A stretch of 64,000 nucleotides of DNA, taken from Mesonia algae. Lineage in GTDB: Bacteria; Bacteroidota; Bacteroidia; Flavobacteriales; Flavobacteriaceae. Positions 1 to 8,404 of the stretch are shown here, in pieces. Where the stretch lies: the NCBI RefSeq assembly GCF_003253545.1, contig NZ_QKYV01000005.1, forward strand, positions 186,001-250,000, read 5' to 3'. The stretch's first letter is position 1, and each line of letters starts with the position of its first letter. The notes below the pieces were generated by a model that saw only the letters and a list, made by a program, of their open reading frames with translations, did not search any database and was not told the origin of the DNA. A program made the translations under genes and the position numbers.

Positions 1-1261
1 TCCGCAAGGAGCGAAGAACGAAACCTTACAAATTCTTTGTGCAGTTCTATTAACTGATGATGAGGTTATCATTGAGAATATCCCAGATATTAGAGATGTA
101 AATAAACTCATTGGTATTTTAGGTAATCTAGGCGTAAAAATCCAAAAATTAGGAAAAGGGAAATATTCTTTTATCAGCGATAAGCTTCACTTAGATTATT
201 TAGAAAGTGAGTTGTTTAAAGAAGAAGGAAGTAGCTTAAGAGGTTCGATAATGATTGTAGGACCTTTGTTAGCTAAATATGGTAAGGGTTATATTCCGCG
301 ACCTGGAGGAGATAAAATAGGGAGAAGAAGATTAGATACACATTTTGAAGGCTTTATAAAATTAGGAGCCAAATTTAGATATAATAAAGAAGAGCGTTTT
401 TACGGAGTAGAAGCGCCTAAGGGCTTAAAAGGTACCTACATGCTCTTGGAAGAAGCATCGGTCACTGGTACAGCAAACATTTTAATGGCAGCTGTTTTAG
501 CAAAAGGAATAACCACTATTTACAATGCAGCTTGCGAACCTTATTTACAACAGCTTTGTAGAATGTTGGTTTCTATGGGAGCTAAGATAAAAGGTATAGG
601 TTCTAATCTTTTAGAAATTGAAGGAGTAGAAAAATTAAATGGTTGTACTCACAGAATTTTACCTGATATGATCGAAATAGGTTCATGGATAGGTTTAGCT
701 GCTATGACCAAAAGTGAAATTACGATTAAAAATGTAAGCTGGGAGAATTTAGGTTTAATACCTAATACTTTTCGTAAATTAGGAATTACCATAGAGAAGA
801 AAGGGGATGACTTATATGTTCCTGCCCATAAAGATGGGTATGAAGTACAAAGCTTTATTGATGGTTCGATTATGAATATTAGTGATGCTCCTTGGCCTGG
901 TTTTACACCAGATTTATTGAGTATTATGTTAGTAGTGGCAACACAAGCTAGAGGAAGTGTGCTTATACATCAAAAAATGTTTGAAAGCCGACTTTTCTTT
1001 GTAGATAAATTAATAGATATGGGGGCTAAGATTATATTGTGTGATCCTCATAGAGCGACTATTATTGGTCATGACTTTAAATCTACTCTAAAGGCAACTA
1101 CTATGACAAGCCCAGATATTAGAGCTGGAATTTCATTACTAATTGCTGCACTCTCGGCAAAAGGAACTTCAACTATTCATAATATTGAACAGATTGATAG
1201 AGGTTACGAAAATATAGATGGAAGATTAAAAGCAATAGGAGCTAAAATTACAAGAATGTAA
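1..1261 (+). CDS. murA: UDP-N-acetylglucosamine 1-carboxyvinyltransferase (MurA), 5' truncated by the window edge
   Basis: Transfers enolpyruvate from PEP to UDP-GlcNAc, the first committed step of peptidoglycan synthesis in the cytosol. The open frame runs in from base 2 (about 419 codons visible), and its first residues PQGAKNETLQIL match the MurA N-terminal GxKN motif, so only some 15-20 residues are missing; the TTG at 212 is internal. The catalytic loop reads PGGDKIGRRRLDTH (Asp at bases 311-313) where E. coli MurA has PGGCTIG, so the Cys alkylated by fosfomycin is Asp. Asp variants of MurA are known to be active and fosfomycin-insensitive. A strong terminator follows at once. Confidence 0.96.
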   Translation, partial: PQGAKNETLQILCAVLLTDDEVIIENIPDIRDVNKLIGILGNLGVKIQKLGKGKYSFISDKLHLDYLESELFKEEGSSLRGSIMIVGPLLAKYGKGYIPRPGGDKIGRRRLDTHFEGFIKLGAKFRYNKEERFYGVEAPKGLKGTYMLLEEASVTGTANILMAAVLAKGITTIYNAACEPYLQQLCRMLVSMGAKIKGIGSNLLEIEGVEKLNGCTHRILPDMIEIGSWIGLAAMTKSEITIKNVSWENLGLIPNTFRKLGITIEKKGDDLYVPAHKDGYEVQSFIDGSIMNISDAPWPGFTPDLLSIMLVVATQARGSVLIHQKMFESRLFFVDKLIDMGAKIILCDPHRATIIGHDFKSTLKATTMTSPDIRAGISLLIAALSAKGTSTIHNIEQIDRGYENIDGRLKAIGAKITRM

Positions 1262-1282
1262 TTTTTAGTAAACTCAATAATA

Positions 1283-1315
1283 AAAAACTCCTTAGAATAT
1301 CTAAGGAGTTTTTTA
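1283..1315. terminator. Bidirectional intrinsic terminator between convergent murA and the 1332-2789 gene
   Basis: The stem AAAAACTCCTTAG pairs with CTAAGGAGTTTTT around a 5-base loop AATAT. It has an A run on one side and a T run on the other, so it can serve both converging genes. Confidence 0.85.
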
Positions 1316-1331
1316 TTTATATAGGTGTAAT

Positions 1332-2789
1332 TTATTCTATTTTTTCAGTCTCTTTCTTCTGTTGATATCCAAACAGGTGTTGCTCTCTTACAAGGCTTGC
1401 CGTATTTTCAGGGAGCATTTCTTCCCAACCCTCTTCATCATTCGCTATCATTTGTAAAGCTTCTCTAGAATAAATATCCATAATAGAAGGATCGTAGTCT
1501 TTAATATCAACTACTTTTCCGTTGTATTTAAAGAACTTATAAAGCTCTTTCATTCTAGGGTGCACTTTTAGACTGTCACTATCAGTAATCTGATTTGTTT
1601 TTCCGTCTTTCCAAGGGTATAAATAAACCTTTAAGTCTTTAAAGAACAGTTTACCAAAAGCTTCTAAGATTCCTCCGCTAAGGTGACGATAGTATTTTTC
1701 ATCAAAAATATCAATGAGGTTGTTAACTCCCATCGCTAATCCCATACGTTGTTTAGTATAACGAGAGAAATATTCTACAACTTTGTAATACTCTTGAAAG
1801 TTAGAAATCATTACCGTATGACCTAAAGAGCATAATAGTTTAGCTCTATCCATAAAGTCTTTCTCATCTATTTCTCCTTCAGATCTTAAATTGGACAAAG
1901 TAATTTCAAAAATACAAATGGTATTATCTTCCTTCACTCGTTTTTCATCTAAGAAAAGCTCCATAGAGTTTTTATAGATATCCATATTTACTTTGGTAAC
2001 AGGCCTAAAACTACCTCGTAAAGCAAGTACATTTTTCTTGTAAAGCACACGTGCAGGTAAGACATTATTCCCATCTGGGGCAAACATGACCGCTTCGGTC
2101 ATTCCGTTTTTAACAAGCTGTAAACTCATTAATCGGTTATCTACTTCTTTAAAGCGAGGTCCAGAAAAATTAATCGTGTCAATTTCTATTTGGTCTTTAT
2201 CTATGTGATCATAAAGATATCTCAATAATTTTTTAGGAGAATCATATTTATAATAAGCTCCGTAAATTAAGTTTACTCCGAGAATACCTAAAGTATTTTG
2301 TTGTAAACGAGCATCATTTTCATGAAATCTAACGTGTAATATAATTTCATTATAATCTTCCCCTGGTGTAACTTGATATTTGATACCTACCCAACCATGA
2401 CCTTTGTATTTCTTTGCAAAATCTATGGTAGCTACCGTATTTGCAAAACTAAAAAAGAGCTTGTTGGGATGTTTTTCACGATCAATGCGTTCTTCAATAA
2501 GTTTCATTTCATGAGATAACATCCGCTTTAAGCGAGCTTCAGTAACATATCTTTTGTCATCTTCAACTCCATAAATGGCGTCACTAAAATCTTTATCGTA
2601 GGCACTCATGGTTTTGGCGATGGTACCCGAAGCACCACCTGCTCTAAAGAAATTTCGAACCGTTTCTTGACCTGCACCAATTTCCGAAAATGTTCCGTAA
2701 ATATTTTCGTTTAAATTAATACGAAGTGCTTTGCTGTTGATAGAAGGAATGTTTTCAAATTCCTTGTCGCCCATAATGGTAATTGGCAT
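1332..2789 (-). CDS. Conserved cytosolic protein of unknown function (485 aa)
   Basis: I do not recognise a domain. The protein is soluble-looking: no signal peptide and no clear membrane segment. It has a charged N-terminus, a Gly/Ala patch near residues 50-56 (RAGGASGT), and a C-terminal third rich in Lys, Tyr and acidic residues. Even composition and an intact reading frame say it is a real gene. An alternative start is Met6 (ATG at 2774). It converges on murA and is divergent from the MBL hydrolase, so it forms its own transcription unit. The annotation should stay hypothetical until a profile search is done. Confidence 0.8.
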   Translation of the reverse strand: MPITIMGDKEFENIPSINSKALRINLNENIYGTFSEIGAGQETVRNFFRAGGASGTIAKTMSAYDKDFSDAIYGVEDDKRYVTEARLKRMLSHEMKLIEERIDREKHPNKLFFSFANTVATIDFAKKYKGHGWVGIKYQVTPGEDYNEIILHVRFHENDARLQQNTLGILGVNLIYGAYYKYDSPKKLLRYLYDHIDKDQIEIDTINFSGPRFKEVDNRLMSLQLVKNGMTEAVMFAPDGNNVLPARVLYKKNVLALRGSFRPVTKVNMDIYKNSMELFLDEKRVKEDNTICIFEITLSNLRSEGEIDEKDFMDRAKLLCSLGHTVMISNFQEYYKVVEYFSRYTKQRMGLAMGVNNLIDIFDEKYYRHLSGGILEAFGKLFFKDLKVYLYPWKDGKTNQITDSDSLKVHPRMKELYKFFKYNGKVVDIKDYDPSIMDIYSREALQMIANDEEGWEEMLPENTASLVREQHLFGYQQKKETEKIE

Positions 2790-2839
2790 AGCTATATATA
2801 AAGTTTTAATATCATTATTACACTATCAAAGGTAGTGAA

Positions 2840-2873
2840 TTGACATTTAAACAAAAAAATATAACTACTTTTG
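2840..2873 (+). promoter_or_regulatory. Bacteroidota-type promoter for the MBL hydrolase gene
   Basis: A TTG at 2840-2842, then 23 bases, then TACTTTTG at 2866-2873, fits the Bacteroidota housekeeping consensus TTG-N17-23-TAnnTTTG. The expected transcription start leaves a leader of only about ten bases before the GTG start codon at 2889. Confidence 0.7.
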
Positions 2874-2888
2874 TGACAAATTTAATGC

Positions 2889-3650
2889 GTGAAAATTACA
2901 TTTTTAGGTACTGGAACTTCACAAGGTATTCCTGTTATAGGAAGCGACCACCCTGTTTGTCTAAGTAATAACCCAAAAGACAAGCGTTTGCGGGTATCTG
3001 TGATGATAGAGTGGGGCGAGAATCGATATATTATTGATTGTGGTCCAGATTTTAGACAGCAAATGTTAGCTCACCAAGTTTCAAAAATCAACGGTATTCT
3101 ATTTACGCACGAACATAACGACCATATTATAGGTTTAGATGATGTTCGTCCCTTTTATTTCCGACAAGGCAAAATTTCTGTGTATGCACATCCTAGGGTA
3201 GTTAGTGCTCTTAAGAAAAGGTTTGACTATGTTTTTGAAGAAAAAAATAAATATCCCGGTGCTCCCGAAGTGGATGTGATAGAGTTGAATGGAGAACCGT
3301 TTAAACTAGATCAATTAGAGGTAACACCGGTAAATGTCTTACACAATAAATTACAGGTTTTTGGATTTAGGCTAAAAGATTTTGCTTACATCACCGATGC
3401 AAAAACAATTAGTGCTGAAGAGAAAAATAAAATTAAAGGCCTCAAGGTTTTGGTGATTAACGCTTTACGGAAGGAGCCTCATCATTCACATCTTAATCTA
3501 GAGGAAGCTTTGGCTATTATTAAAGAACTTCAGCCTGAAAAAGCTTACTTAACGCATATAAGTCATTTATTAGGTTTCCACGAAGAAGTGGAAGCAGAGT
3601 TGCCAGAAAATGTATTTTTGGCTTACGATAATCTTAAAATTGAAATCTGA
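2889..3650 (+). CDS. MBL-fold metallo-hydrolase, PhnP-like
   Basis: Metallo-beta-lactamase-fold phosphodiesterase family, cytosolic, 253 aa. The N-terminus KITFLGTGTSQGIP and the metal-binding motif THEHNDH (HxHxDH, about residue 76) followed by GLDD are diagnostic. A later Asp (YITDAK) and a C-terminal THISH supply further ligands. The start is GTG at 2889: an ATG at 2885 is out of frame, and the conserved MKITFLGTG start fits GTG exactly. PhnP relatives cleave cyclic ribose phosphates and tRNase Z relatives process RNA; the substrate cannot be inferred here. The stop overlaps the next start by one base (TGATG), so the two genes are translationally coupled. Confidence 0.88.
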   Translation: MKITFLGTGTSQGIPVIGSDHPVCLSNNPKDKRLRVSVMIEWGENRYIIDCGPDFRQQMLAHQVSKINGILFTHEHNDHIIGLDDVRPFYFRQGKISVYAHPRVVSALKKRFDYVFEEKNKYPGAPEVDVIELNGEPFKLDQLEVTPVNVLHNKLQVFGFRLKDFAYITDAKTISAEEKNKIKGLKVLVINALRKEPHHSHLNLEEALAIIKELQPEKAYLTHISHLLGFHEEVEAELPENVFLAYDNLKIEI

Positions 3651-4144
3651 TGAGAGGAAAATTATTTATGTTTTTGTTTTTATTTGCTTTACTATATATT
3701 GTTTTTCAGTTTGCAAATTCAAAAAAAGGTTTAGAAAGACAAGAAGCACAAATTGAAAAACTTACTCAAAAAAACGAACAGCTTGAGCAAGAAAAGGATT
3801 CACTAGTCAATTTAATAGGTGCTAATAGTAAATTTTCTTTATTGAATAGTGATAAAGCAAAAATGTATATTGAAGATAGAGATTTTCAAGTGCAAGAGTT
3901 TAATGGCTTAATTCAGTCTCAAATTTTAGATCAAAACAGTATAGATAGCGATAATCCATTAGTCCCTTATCAAGGAATGGAAGGAAATATGGCTGTTAAT
4001 GCTATAAAACTTCTCAACCATAAATGGGGGATTGCAGAGTTTACCGATGGTAAATACTGGGGAGAGCTTATCTTCAAATATTTTATCAATGAAGATAGAA
4101 CGATAGATATAGAGGTAGCCGATTCTTTTTTATATGCTAACTAG
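3650..4144 (+). CDS. Membrane-anchored coiled-coil protein of unknown function
   Basis: Small protein (164 aa) with an N-terminal hydrophobic segment (residues 4-22), then a Lys/Glu/Gln-rich heptad stretch (about 25-55) that looks like a coiled coil, then a C-terminal globular part (about 60-164) with a WG-aromatic region (KWGIAEFTDGKYWGEL). The likely topology is a single inner-membrane anchor with a periplasmic body. Its start overlaps the MBL hydrolase stop by one base, so it is cotranscribed. Its 3' end overlaps the convergent carboxylesterase by 8 bases. I recognise no family. Confidence 0.8.
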   Translation: MRGKLFMFLFLFALLYIVFQFANSKKGLERQEAQIEKLTQKNEQLEQEKDSLVNLIGANSKFSLLNSDKAKMYIEDRDFQVQEFNGLIQSQILDQNSIDSDNPLVPYQGMEGNMAVNAIKLLNHKWGIAEFTDGKYWGELIFKYFINEDRTIDIEVADSFLYAN

Positions 4145-4787
4145 CTAACCATTCTTTAAACTCTCTAAAGTTGTCAGGATTTACACCGTGACCAACTGGA
4201 AATTCAGAGTATTGATTATCAATTCCTAATTCGTCTAAAAAGGCTTTGTTTTTTCTAGCCCATTCTACAGGAATTACTTGATCTACATTTCCGTGAGAAG
4301 CATAAATTTTTAGGTTAGAAAAATCATTATCTTCATAACCAGATTTGTAAATTGAAGAGTGAATATATCCGCTTAAAGCGACTACTTTATTCACTTTTGC
4401 TGGATAAGAAAGAGCTACAGCGTAACTTAAAATAGCACCTTGACTAAAACCAAGTAAAGTAACATTATCCGCATCAGCGTGATATTCTGTTACAATTTCA
4501 TCTATAAATGTAGAAATCAATTCACGAGATGCAATAGCTTGTTCATCATTGGTAAATTTACCTCCTTGAGCATCAAAATTAATATCATACCAAGCATTTC
4601 CGTAAGGAAGCATTTGTTGTGGCGCTTTCGCGGAAACAATCAAATAATCTTTAGAAAGCTCTGATGCAAATGAAAACAAATCATTTTCATCGCTACCATA
4701 ACCGTGTAACATTAGAATTAATGGTGCTTTTCCTTCTAATTGAGAAGGTCTTAAAACATGTTGTAGAGATAGATTTTTTGTGATCAT
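4137..4787 (-). CDS. Alpha/beta hydrolase, phospholipase/carboxylesterase family
   Basis: A 216-aa serine hydrolase. An oxyanion-type motif LHGYGSDEND lies near residue 28, the nucleophile elbow GFSQGA near residue 114, the catalytic Asp in GNVDQVIPV and the catalytic His in PVGHGVN, giving an intact Ser-Asp-His triad and the family's usual length. Expected activity is on short-chain or lysophospholipid esters; the actual substrate is unknown. It is the last gene of a tight minus-strand operon: its ATG overlaps the stop of the Tic20-like gene by one base. A palindrome of the TTTCGCGGAA type lies within the gene (bases 4624-4637). Confidence 0.9.
   Translation of the reverse strand: MITKNLSLQHVLRPSQLEGKAPLILMLHGYGSDENDLFSFASELSKDYLIVSAKAPQQMLPYGNAWYDINFDAQGGKFTNDEQAIASRELISTFIDEIVTEYHADADNVTLLGFSQGAILSYAVALSYPAKVNKVVALSGYIHSSIYKSGYEDNDFSNLKIYASHGNVDQVIPVEWARKNKAFLDELGIDNQYSEFPVGHGVNPDNFREFKEWLAS
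4624..4637. repeat. In-gene palindrome GCTTTCGCGGAAAC
   Basis: Near-palindromic site of the TTYCGCGRAA family inside the carboxylesterase gene, read there as V-S-A-K-A. See the finding on in-gene palindromes. Confidence 0.55.
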
Positions 4788-5143
4788 TAGGCGATTTTGT
4801 TAAACCATTTTTGAAAATAAACACCAATAAATGGGAGTAAGTTTTTTTTGCCTTGTAAGGCTCCAATAAAACTATATCCCCATAAAATAAAATTAAAAAG
4901 TAAAAAAGAAGAGAAAATGCTAAGGAATACAAACTCACTTTCTACATCATTAAAACCATTTGCAATAGCCATGGTTAAGAAATATATAATATGTATACCC
5001 AAAGCTTGTTTAATATGAAAACTAGCAAATTTATTTTTTGCTTCATTATTCATAAACATGGCAATAATGCAACCTATTATCGTTAAATAAGCTACAATAG
5101 CTTTCGATTTTCCTGTTTCTATTTTAGAAGTGGTGTTACTCAT
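4787..5143 (-). CDS. Tic20/DUF4870-like small membrane protein
   Basis: A 118-aa protein with about three or four hydrophobic helices after a short polar N-terminus. The pattern NEAKNKFASFHIKQALG (membrane-proximal 'F-x-x-Q-A' motif) is typical of the DUF4870/Tic20-like family, often labelled 'import component protein' in flavobacteria. Function in bacteria is unknown. It overlaps the dihydroorotase-like gene upstream by 8 bases and the esterase downstream by 1 base, so the three form an operon. A paralogue of similar size lies at 15148-15504. Confidence 0.8.
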   Translation of the reverse strand: MSNTTSKIETGKSKAIVAYLTIIGCIIAMFMNNEAKNKFASFHIKQALGIHIIYFLTMAIANGFNDVESEFVFLSIFSSFLLFNFILWGYSFIGALQGKKNLLPFIGVYFQKWFNKIA

Positions 5144-6389
5144 TAATGATAAGATTTTTTTCTGCGTAAACTCCCAAAACTTTCCCAGACAAAGTATAGT
5201 CTAAAAACATAGAATTTTTGGAGGAAGAATATATATGTTGATTTGTAAAGGTATAATCACCTTCTGGATTGAAAAACGTAAAATTAGCAACTTCTCCTTC
5301 TTTAATTTGAAATGAAGGTATGTGAAAACGATTTTTATTTTTGGTGAATACCTCAATCGTTTTTTCTAAGCCAAGTAAATTATTAAGTGCGCCAAAAGCC
5401 GACTCTAAACCAATAGTTCCAAACAAGGCGTTTTCAAATTCCACCTTTTTGTTTTCAATGTCAATAGGAGTGTGATCTGTAGTGACCATATCTATAACTC
5501 CATCTTTAACACCTTTAATTAATGCTTTTTGATCTTCTTTAGACCTTAACGGAGGCATCACTTTAAAATGACTATTAAAAGTATCTAACTTGTCATTATT
5601 AAAAATGAGTTGATGAACCGCCACACTACAAGTGACATCTAAACCTCTTTTCTTAGCTTCTTTTATAAGCTGTACAGATTTTTTACTAGAAATAGTTGGA
5701 ATATGTAACTTACCTCCAGTATATTCTAAAATATGTAAATCTCTACTTATTTGTAATTCTTCGGCAAAAGAAGGAATTCCTTTAAGTCCTAGAATAGTAC
5801 TTTGTTTGTTTTCGTGAACGTAACCTTTATGTGCAATAGATTTGTCTAATGGAAATGATTGAACCAAACCATCAAAATTCTGTACATATTGTAAAGCAAT
5901 TTTAAGCAAATTAGGGTTGTTCACAGGCTTCTTGTAATCATAAAAGGAAACCGCTCCTGCATTTTGCATATCATACACTTCTGCAAGATCTTTGCCTTCA
6001 CTATTTTTGGTTAGCGCAGCAATAGGATAAACATTTACAGCTTGCTTCTTGTTTTCTTTTTGTAAAAAATTTATAGCAGAAGCGTGATCGGCAATAGGAT
6101 TGATGTTAGAGTTTAAACCAATTTGAGTAAAACCACTTTTTGCGGCAGTTTGTAATCCGTTTTCTAAAGTTTCTCTTTCTTCGTATCCTGGTTCTCCAAA
6201 AGATACACTACTATCAAACCAACCCTCAGAAAGATGTAGGTTTTCAAACTCTACGGTTTGATCCACCTTTTCCTCAATTTTAGATTTAATAGAAGATATA
6301 GTTCCGTTTTCAATAAGTAAATCTACTGTTTGTTGATGAAATTCACTGGAGGGCTGTATTATTTTAGCCGACTTAATAAGTAGTTTCAT
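5136..6389 (-). CDS. Dihydroorotase-like amidohydrolase with degenerate metal site
   Basis: Full-length (417 aa) cyclic amidohydrolase of the dihydroorotase family. The fold markers are present: EGWFDSSV at about 55, GEPGYEERET at about 65, TDHTPI near residue 309. However, the metal and substrate motif DxHxHxR is DSSVSFG, so both His ligands and the Arg are gone. The equivalents of the other two His ligands read QSFPLD and HIPTIS instead of the usual His-containing motifs. Of the known ligands only the late Asp (TDH) clearly remains. It is therefore probably not a working dihydroorotase; a structural role like the PyrC' (pseudo-DHOase) subunit of some aspartate carbamoyltransferases is possible. 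Flavobacterial relatives I recall share the same lesion, so it is a conserved state and not a recent mutation. Confidence 0.88.
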   Translation of the reverse strand: MKLLIKSAKIIQPSSEFHQQTVDLLIENGTISSIKSKIEEKVDQTVEFENLHLSEGWFDSSVSFGEPGYEERETLENGLQTAAKSGFTQIGLNSNINPIADHASAINFLQKENKKQAVNVYPIAALTKNSEGKDLAEVYDMQNAGAVSFYDYKKPVNNPNLLKIALQYVQNFDGLVQSFPLDKSIAHKGYVHENKQSTILGLKGIPSFAEELQISRDLHILEYTGGKLHIPTISSKKSVQLIKEAKKRGLDVTCSVAVHQLIFNNDKLDTFNSHFKVMPPLRSKEDQKALIKGVKDGVIDMVTTDHTPIDIENKKVEFENALFGTIGLESAFGALNNLLGLEKTIEVFTKNKNRFHIPSFQIKEGEVANFTFFNPEGDYTFTNQHIYSSSKNSMFLDYTLSGKVLGVYAEKNLIINE

Positions 6390-6457
6390 AAGTTATCCTT
6401 ATTGTATGATTAACTAGCAAAAATGAAATGAGAACTACTCTAACTTTAAAATTAAAT

Positions 6458-8392
6458 CTATTTTAAAAATTTAAGTAGCAACATTTCTATCGCTAAAAAT
6501 ACTAGCGCAAAAATAACAAACCATTTCCAAAGTTCATCAACTTCGCTTTGGTTTCTTAGGGTAGAAAAATAATTCTTTAAACTATCTTTTATCTCTACAT
6601 TTTCAAATTGGTCTAGGGATAAACCAGTCAAATTACTTTCTTCACGGTTGTAGTTAAAACCTAATGTTGTAATAAGTTCATTTTGCTTTTTCACCTCAAA
6701 ATTACCTGCTACAATAGGTAAATCTTGGGCAGTAGTAATTTTCACTTGTTCACTTAATTTCCGCTGCAGCGGAATCAAATCTATTTCATTTTTAACAAGA
6801 TGTAATACTTCATCTTCATTTAATGGTGTAGAAATATCGATCTCGTTAATGTCTCCCACGTTGTAATATAATTGTGGTAAAGAAACACTTTGTAGAGCCA
6901 TATTGTAAAATACGGGAACAATAAGCGGAGAGTTTTTAAAGTTGGTAGACTTTTCGCTTAAAGCGGATTTAAATAAATAAAAGTGATCTTTTTCGGTTAA
7001 AAATGCCGTTTGGTCATTGGTTAGAAGAGCCGGAGATCCATAATCATCTATTTGATAACTTTGATAAACACTAGGATAATTAAAATTTGAAATTTGTTTG
7101 CGAAATACATTTTTAAAAAGCGGATGAGAAAACCTAATTTGAGTTACTTTTAATTCCTCCGTTTTTTTACCTACAATTTTACCCCGATTCAAACTGACTA
7201 AAAATGAATTATAATTTTCATAATCAATTTCCTCGTGAGGAATAACCACAATGTTCTTTTCCTTTTTTGTTTTTTCGCGCAGCAAGGTCTGGAGACTTAC
7301 AGGAATTTGTTTTAGTTCATTTACCACAATCAAATCTGCACTTTCTAAAACCGAATAATCTGCTTCATTTTCTTTGAATGCGTGAAATTCAAAAGCTTCT
7401 TTGTTGGCGAATATGTTTCGTAGAAAAGTATCATCATTTGCAGATATTGAAGCCACTTTAATTTTTGGAGAGGTATTGACTCCAAAAAATAACTCATTGT
7501 CATAGGCGAGTGAGTTGTCTTCTATAGCGAGTTTTCCGTAAAGTATTTTTTCTTCATTGAGATTAAAAATGACATGCTTAGATAAACTATCTTTAAAGCT
7601 TATACTGCTTTTGGCTAATAATTGCTCTTGATTGTATAAAGCGATAGGAAAAACATCTTCGGTATTTTGATTGGATGTAACTCGAATATGCAATTGGTAA
7701 TCTTTGTCAATTTTATTATCGATGTAAGCAGAATCTACACTTAGGTTTTGTTGTTTTTTCGCTTGAAGCGGAATTAAATAATTTTTATAATTCTTATTGA
7801 AAAAATTATCAGAATCTATTGAATTCCCTTGAAAATCTGAAATAGCCAAAAACGCCTTAGAGTTGTTTATTTGAGTGTCAAAAAAGTTTTGAGCTTTTAA
7901 ATAAGATGATTTTAAGCTTGGATTTTTGGCGGTAAAATTGATCTCTAATAACTGATTTTTAATTTTATCGATGGTTGTATTTCGATAAACTTGATCGTTG
8001 GTAAAAAGAGTAAATTCTTTATTAGACGGGATCGTAGTGATTAAATTTTGAACCGCCTCATTTAAAAGATTAGCATTATCGCCTTCTTGTTGCATGCTAA
8101 AAGAGTTATCTAGATAAATAACTAAACTTTCATCTTGTAAACTACTATCTGCAGCAGGGAAATAGGGCTGGGCAAAAGCAAGAATAATAGCTGCTAAAGC
8201 AAATAACCTAGATAGGAGAACTAGCCATTTTTTTACTTTAGAACTTTTTCTAGACTGCTGTTGTATTTTTTTGAGAAAGGCAACATTGGTAAAATATTCT
8301 TTTTTAAACCTCCTTAACTGAAAGAGATGAACTATTATAGGAATAATCAATAAACATAAAGCATATAAAACTGAGGGGTTTTTAAATAGCAT
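6458..8392 (-). CDS. BatA-like membrane protein with N-terminal double-TM domain and vWA-like region
   Basis: A 644-aa inner-membrane protein. The N-terminus (residues 1-80, FKNPSVLYALCLLIIPIIVHLF then RRFKKEYFTN and a second hydrophobic helix) is the BatA N-terminal domain (TIGR02226 type). A vWA-like segment follows with the MIDAS motif DNSFS (about residue 96). A long periplasmic part of low similarity comes next and a final hydrophobic helix (about 620-642) ends the protein. Relatives belong to the Bat/aerotolerance set, of unclear biochemical role. It starts 12 bases after the histidine kinase stop, so the two are probably cotranscribed. Two palindromes of the TTCCGC/GCGGAA family lie inside (6759-6774 and 7757-7773), both read as I-P-L-Q. 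Confidence 0.86.
   Translation of the reverse strand: MLFKNPSVLYALCLLIIPIIVHLFQLRRFKKEYFTNVAFLKKIQQQSRKSSKVKKWLVLLSRLFALAAIILAFAQPYFPAADSSLQDESLVIYLDNSFSMQQEGDNANLLNEAVQNLITTIPSNKEFTLFTNDQVYRNTTIDKIKNQLLEINFTAKNPSLKSSYLKAQNFFDTQINNSKAFLAISDFQGNSIDSDNFFNKNYKNYLIPLQAKKQQNLSVDSAYIDNKIDKDYQLHIRVTSNQNTEDVFPIALYNQEQLLAKSSISFKDSLSKHVIFNLNEEKILYGKLAIEDNSLAYDNELFFGVNTSPKIKVASISANDDTFLRNIFANKEAFEFHAFKENEADYSVLESADLIVVNELKQIPVSLQTLLREKTKKEKNIVVIPHEEIDYENYNSFLVSLNRGKIVGKKTEELKVTQIRFSHPLFKNVFRKQISNFNYPSVYQSYQIDDYGSPALLTNDQTAFLTEKDHFYLFKSALSEKSTNFKNSPLIVPVFYNMALQSVSLPQLYYNVGDINEIDISTPLNEDEVLHLVKNEIDLIPLQRKLSEQVKITTAQDLPIVAGNFEVKKQNELITTLGFNYNREESNLTGLSLDQFENVEIKDSLKNYFSTLRNQSEVDELWKWFVIFALVFLAIEMLLLKFLK
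6759..6774. repeat. In-gene perfect 16-bp palindrome TTCCGCTGCAGCGGAA
   Basis: Perfect palindrome within the BatA-like gene. Related imperfect copies in the same gene are at 6952-6966 (TTTCGCTTAAAGCGG) and 7757-7773 (TTTCGCTTGAAGCGGAA). They share the half-site TTCCGC/GCGGAA with the sites at 21960 and 32701. Confidence 0.55.
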
Positions 8393-8404
8393 ATAGGAGT
8401 TTGA

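Noticed and set aside
212-1261. MurA beginning at the TTG at 212
   Set aside because: The same frame is open from base 2 and encodes the conserved MurA N-terminal GAKN region, so the gene is cut by the window edge.
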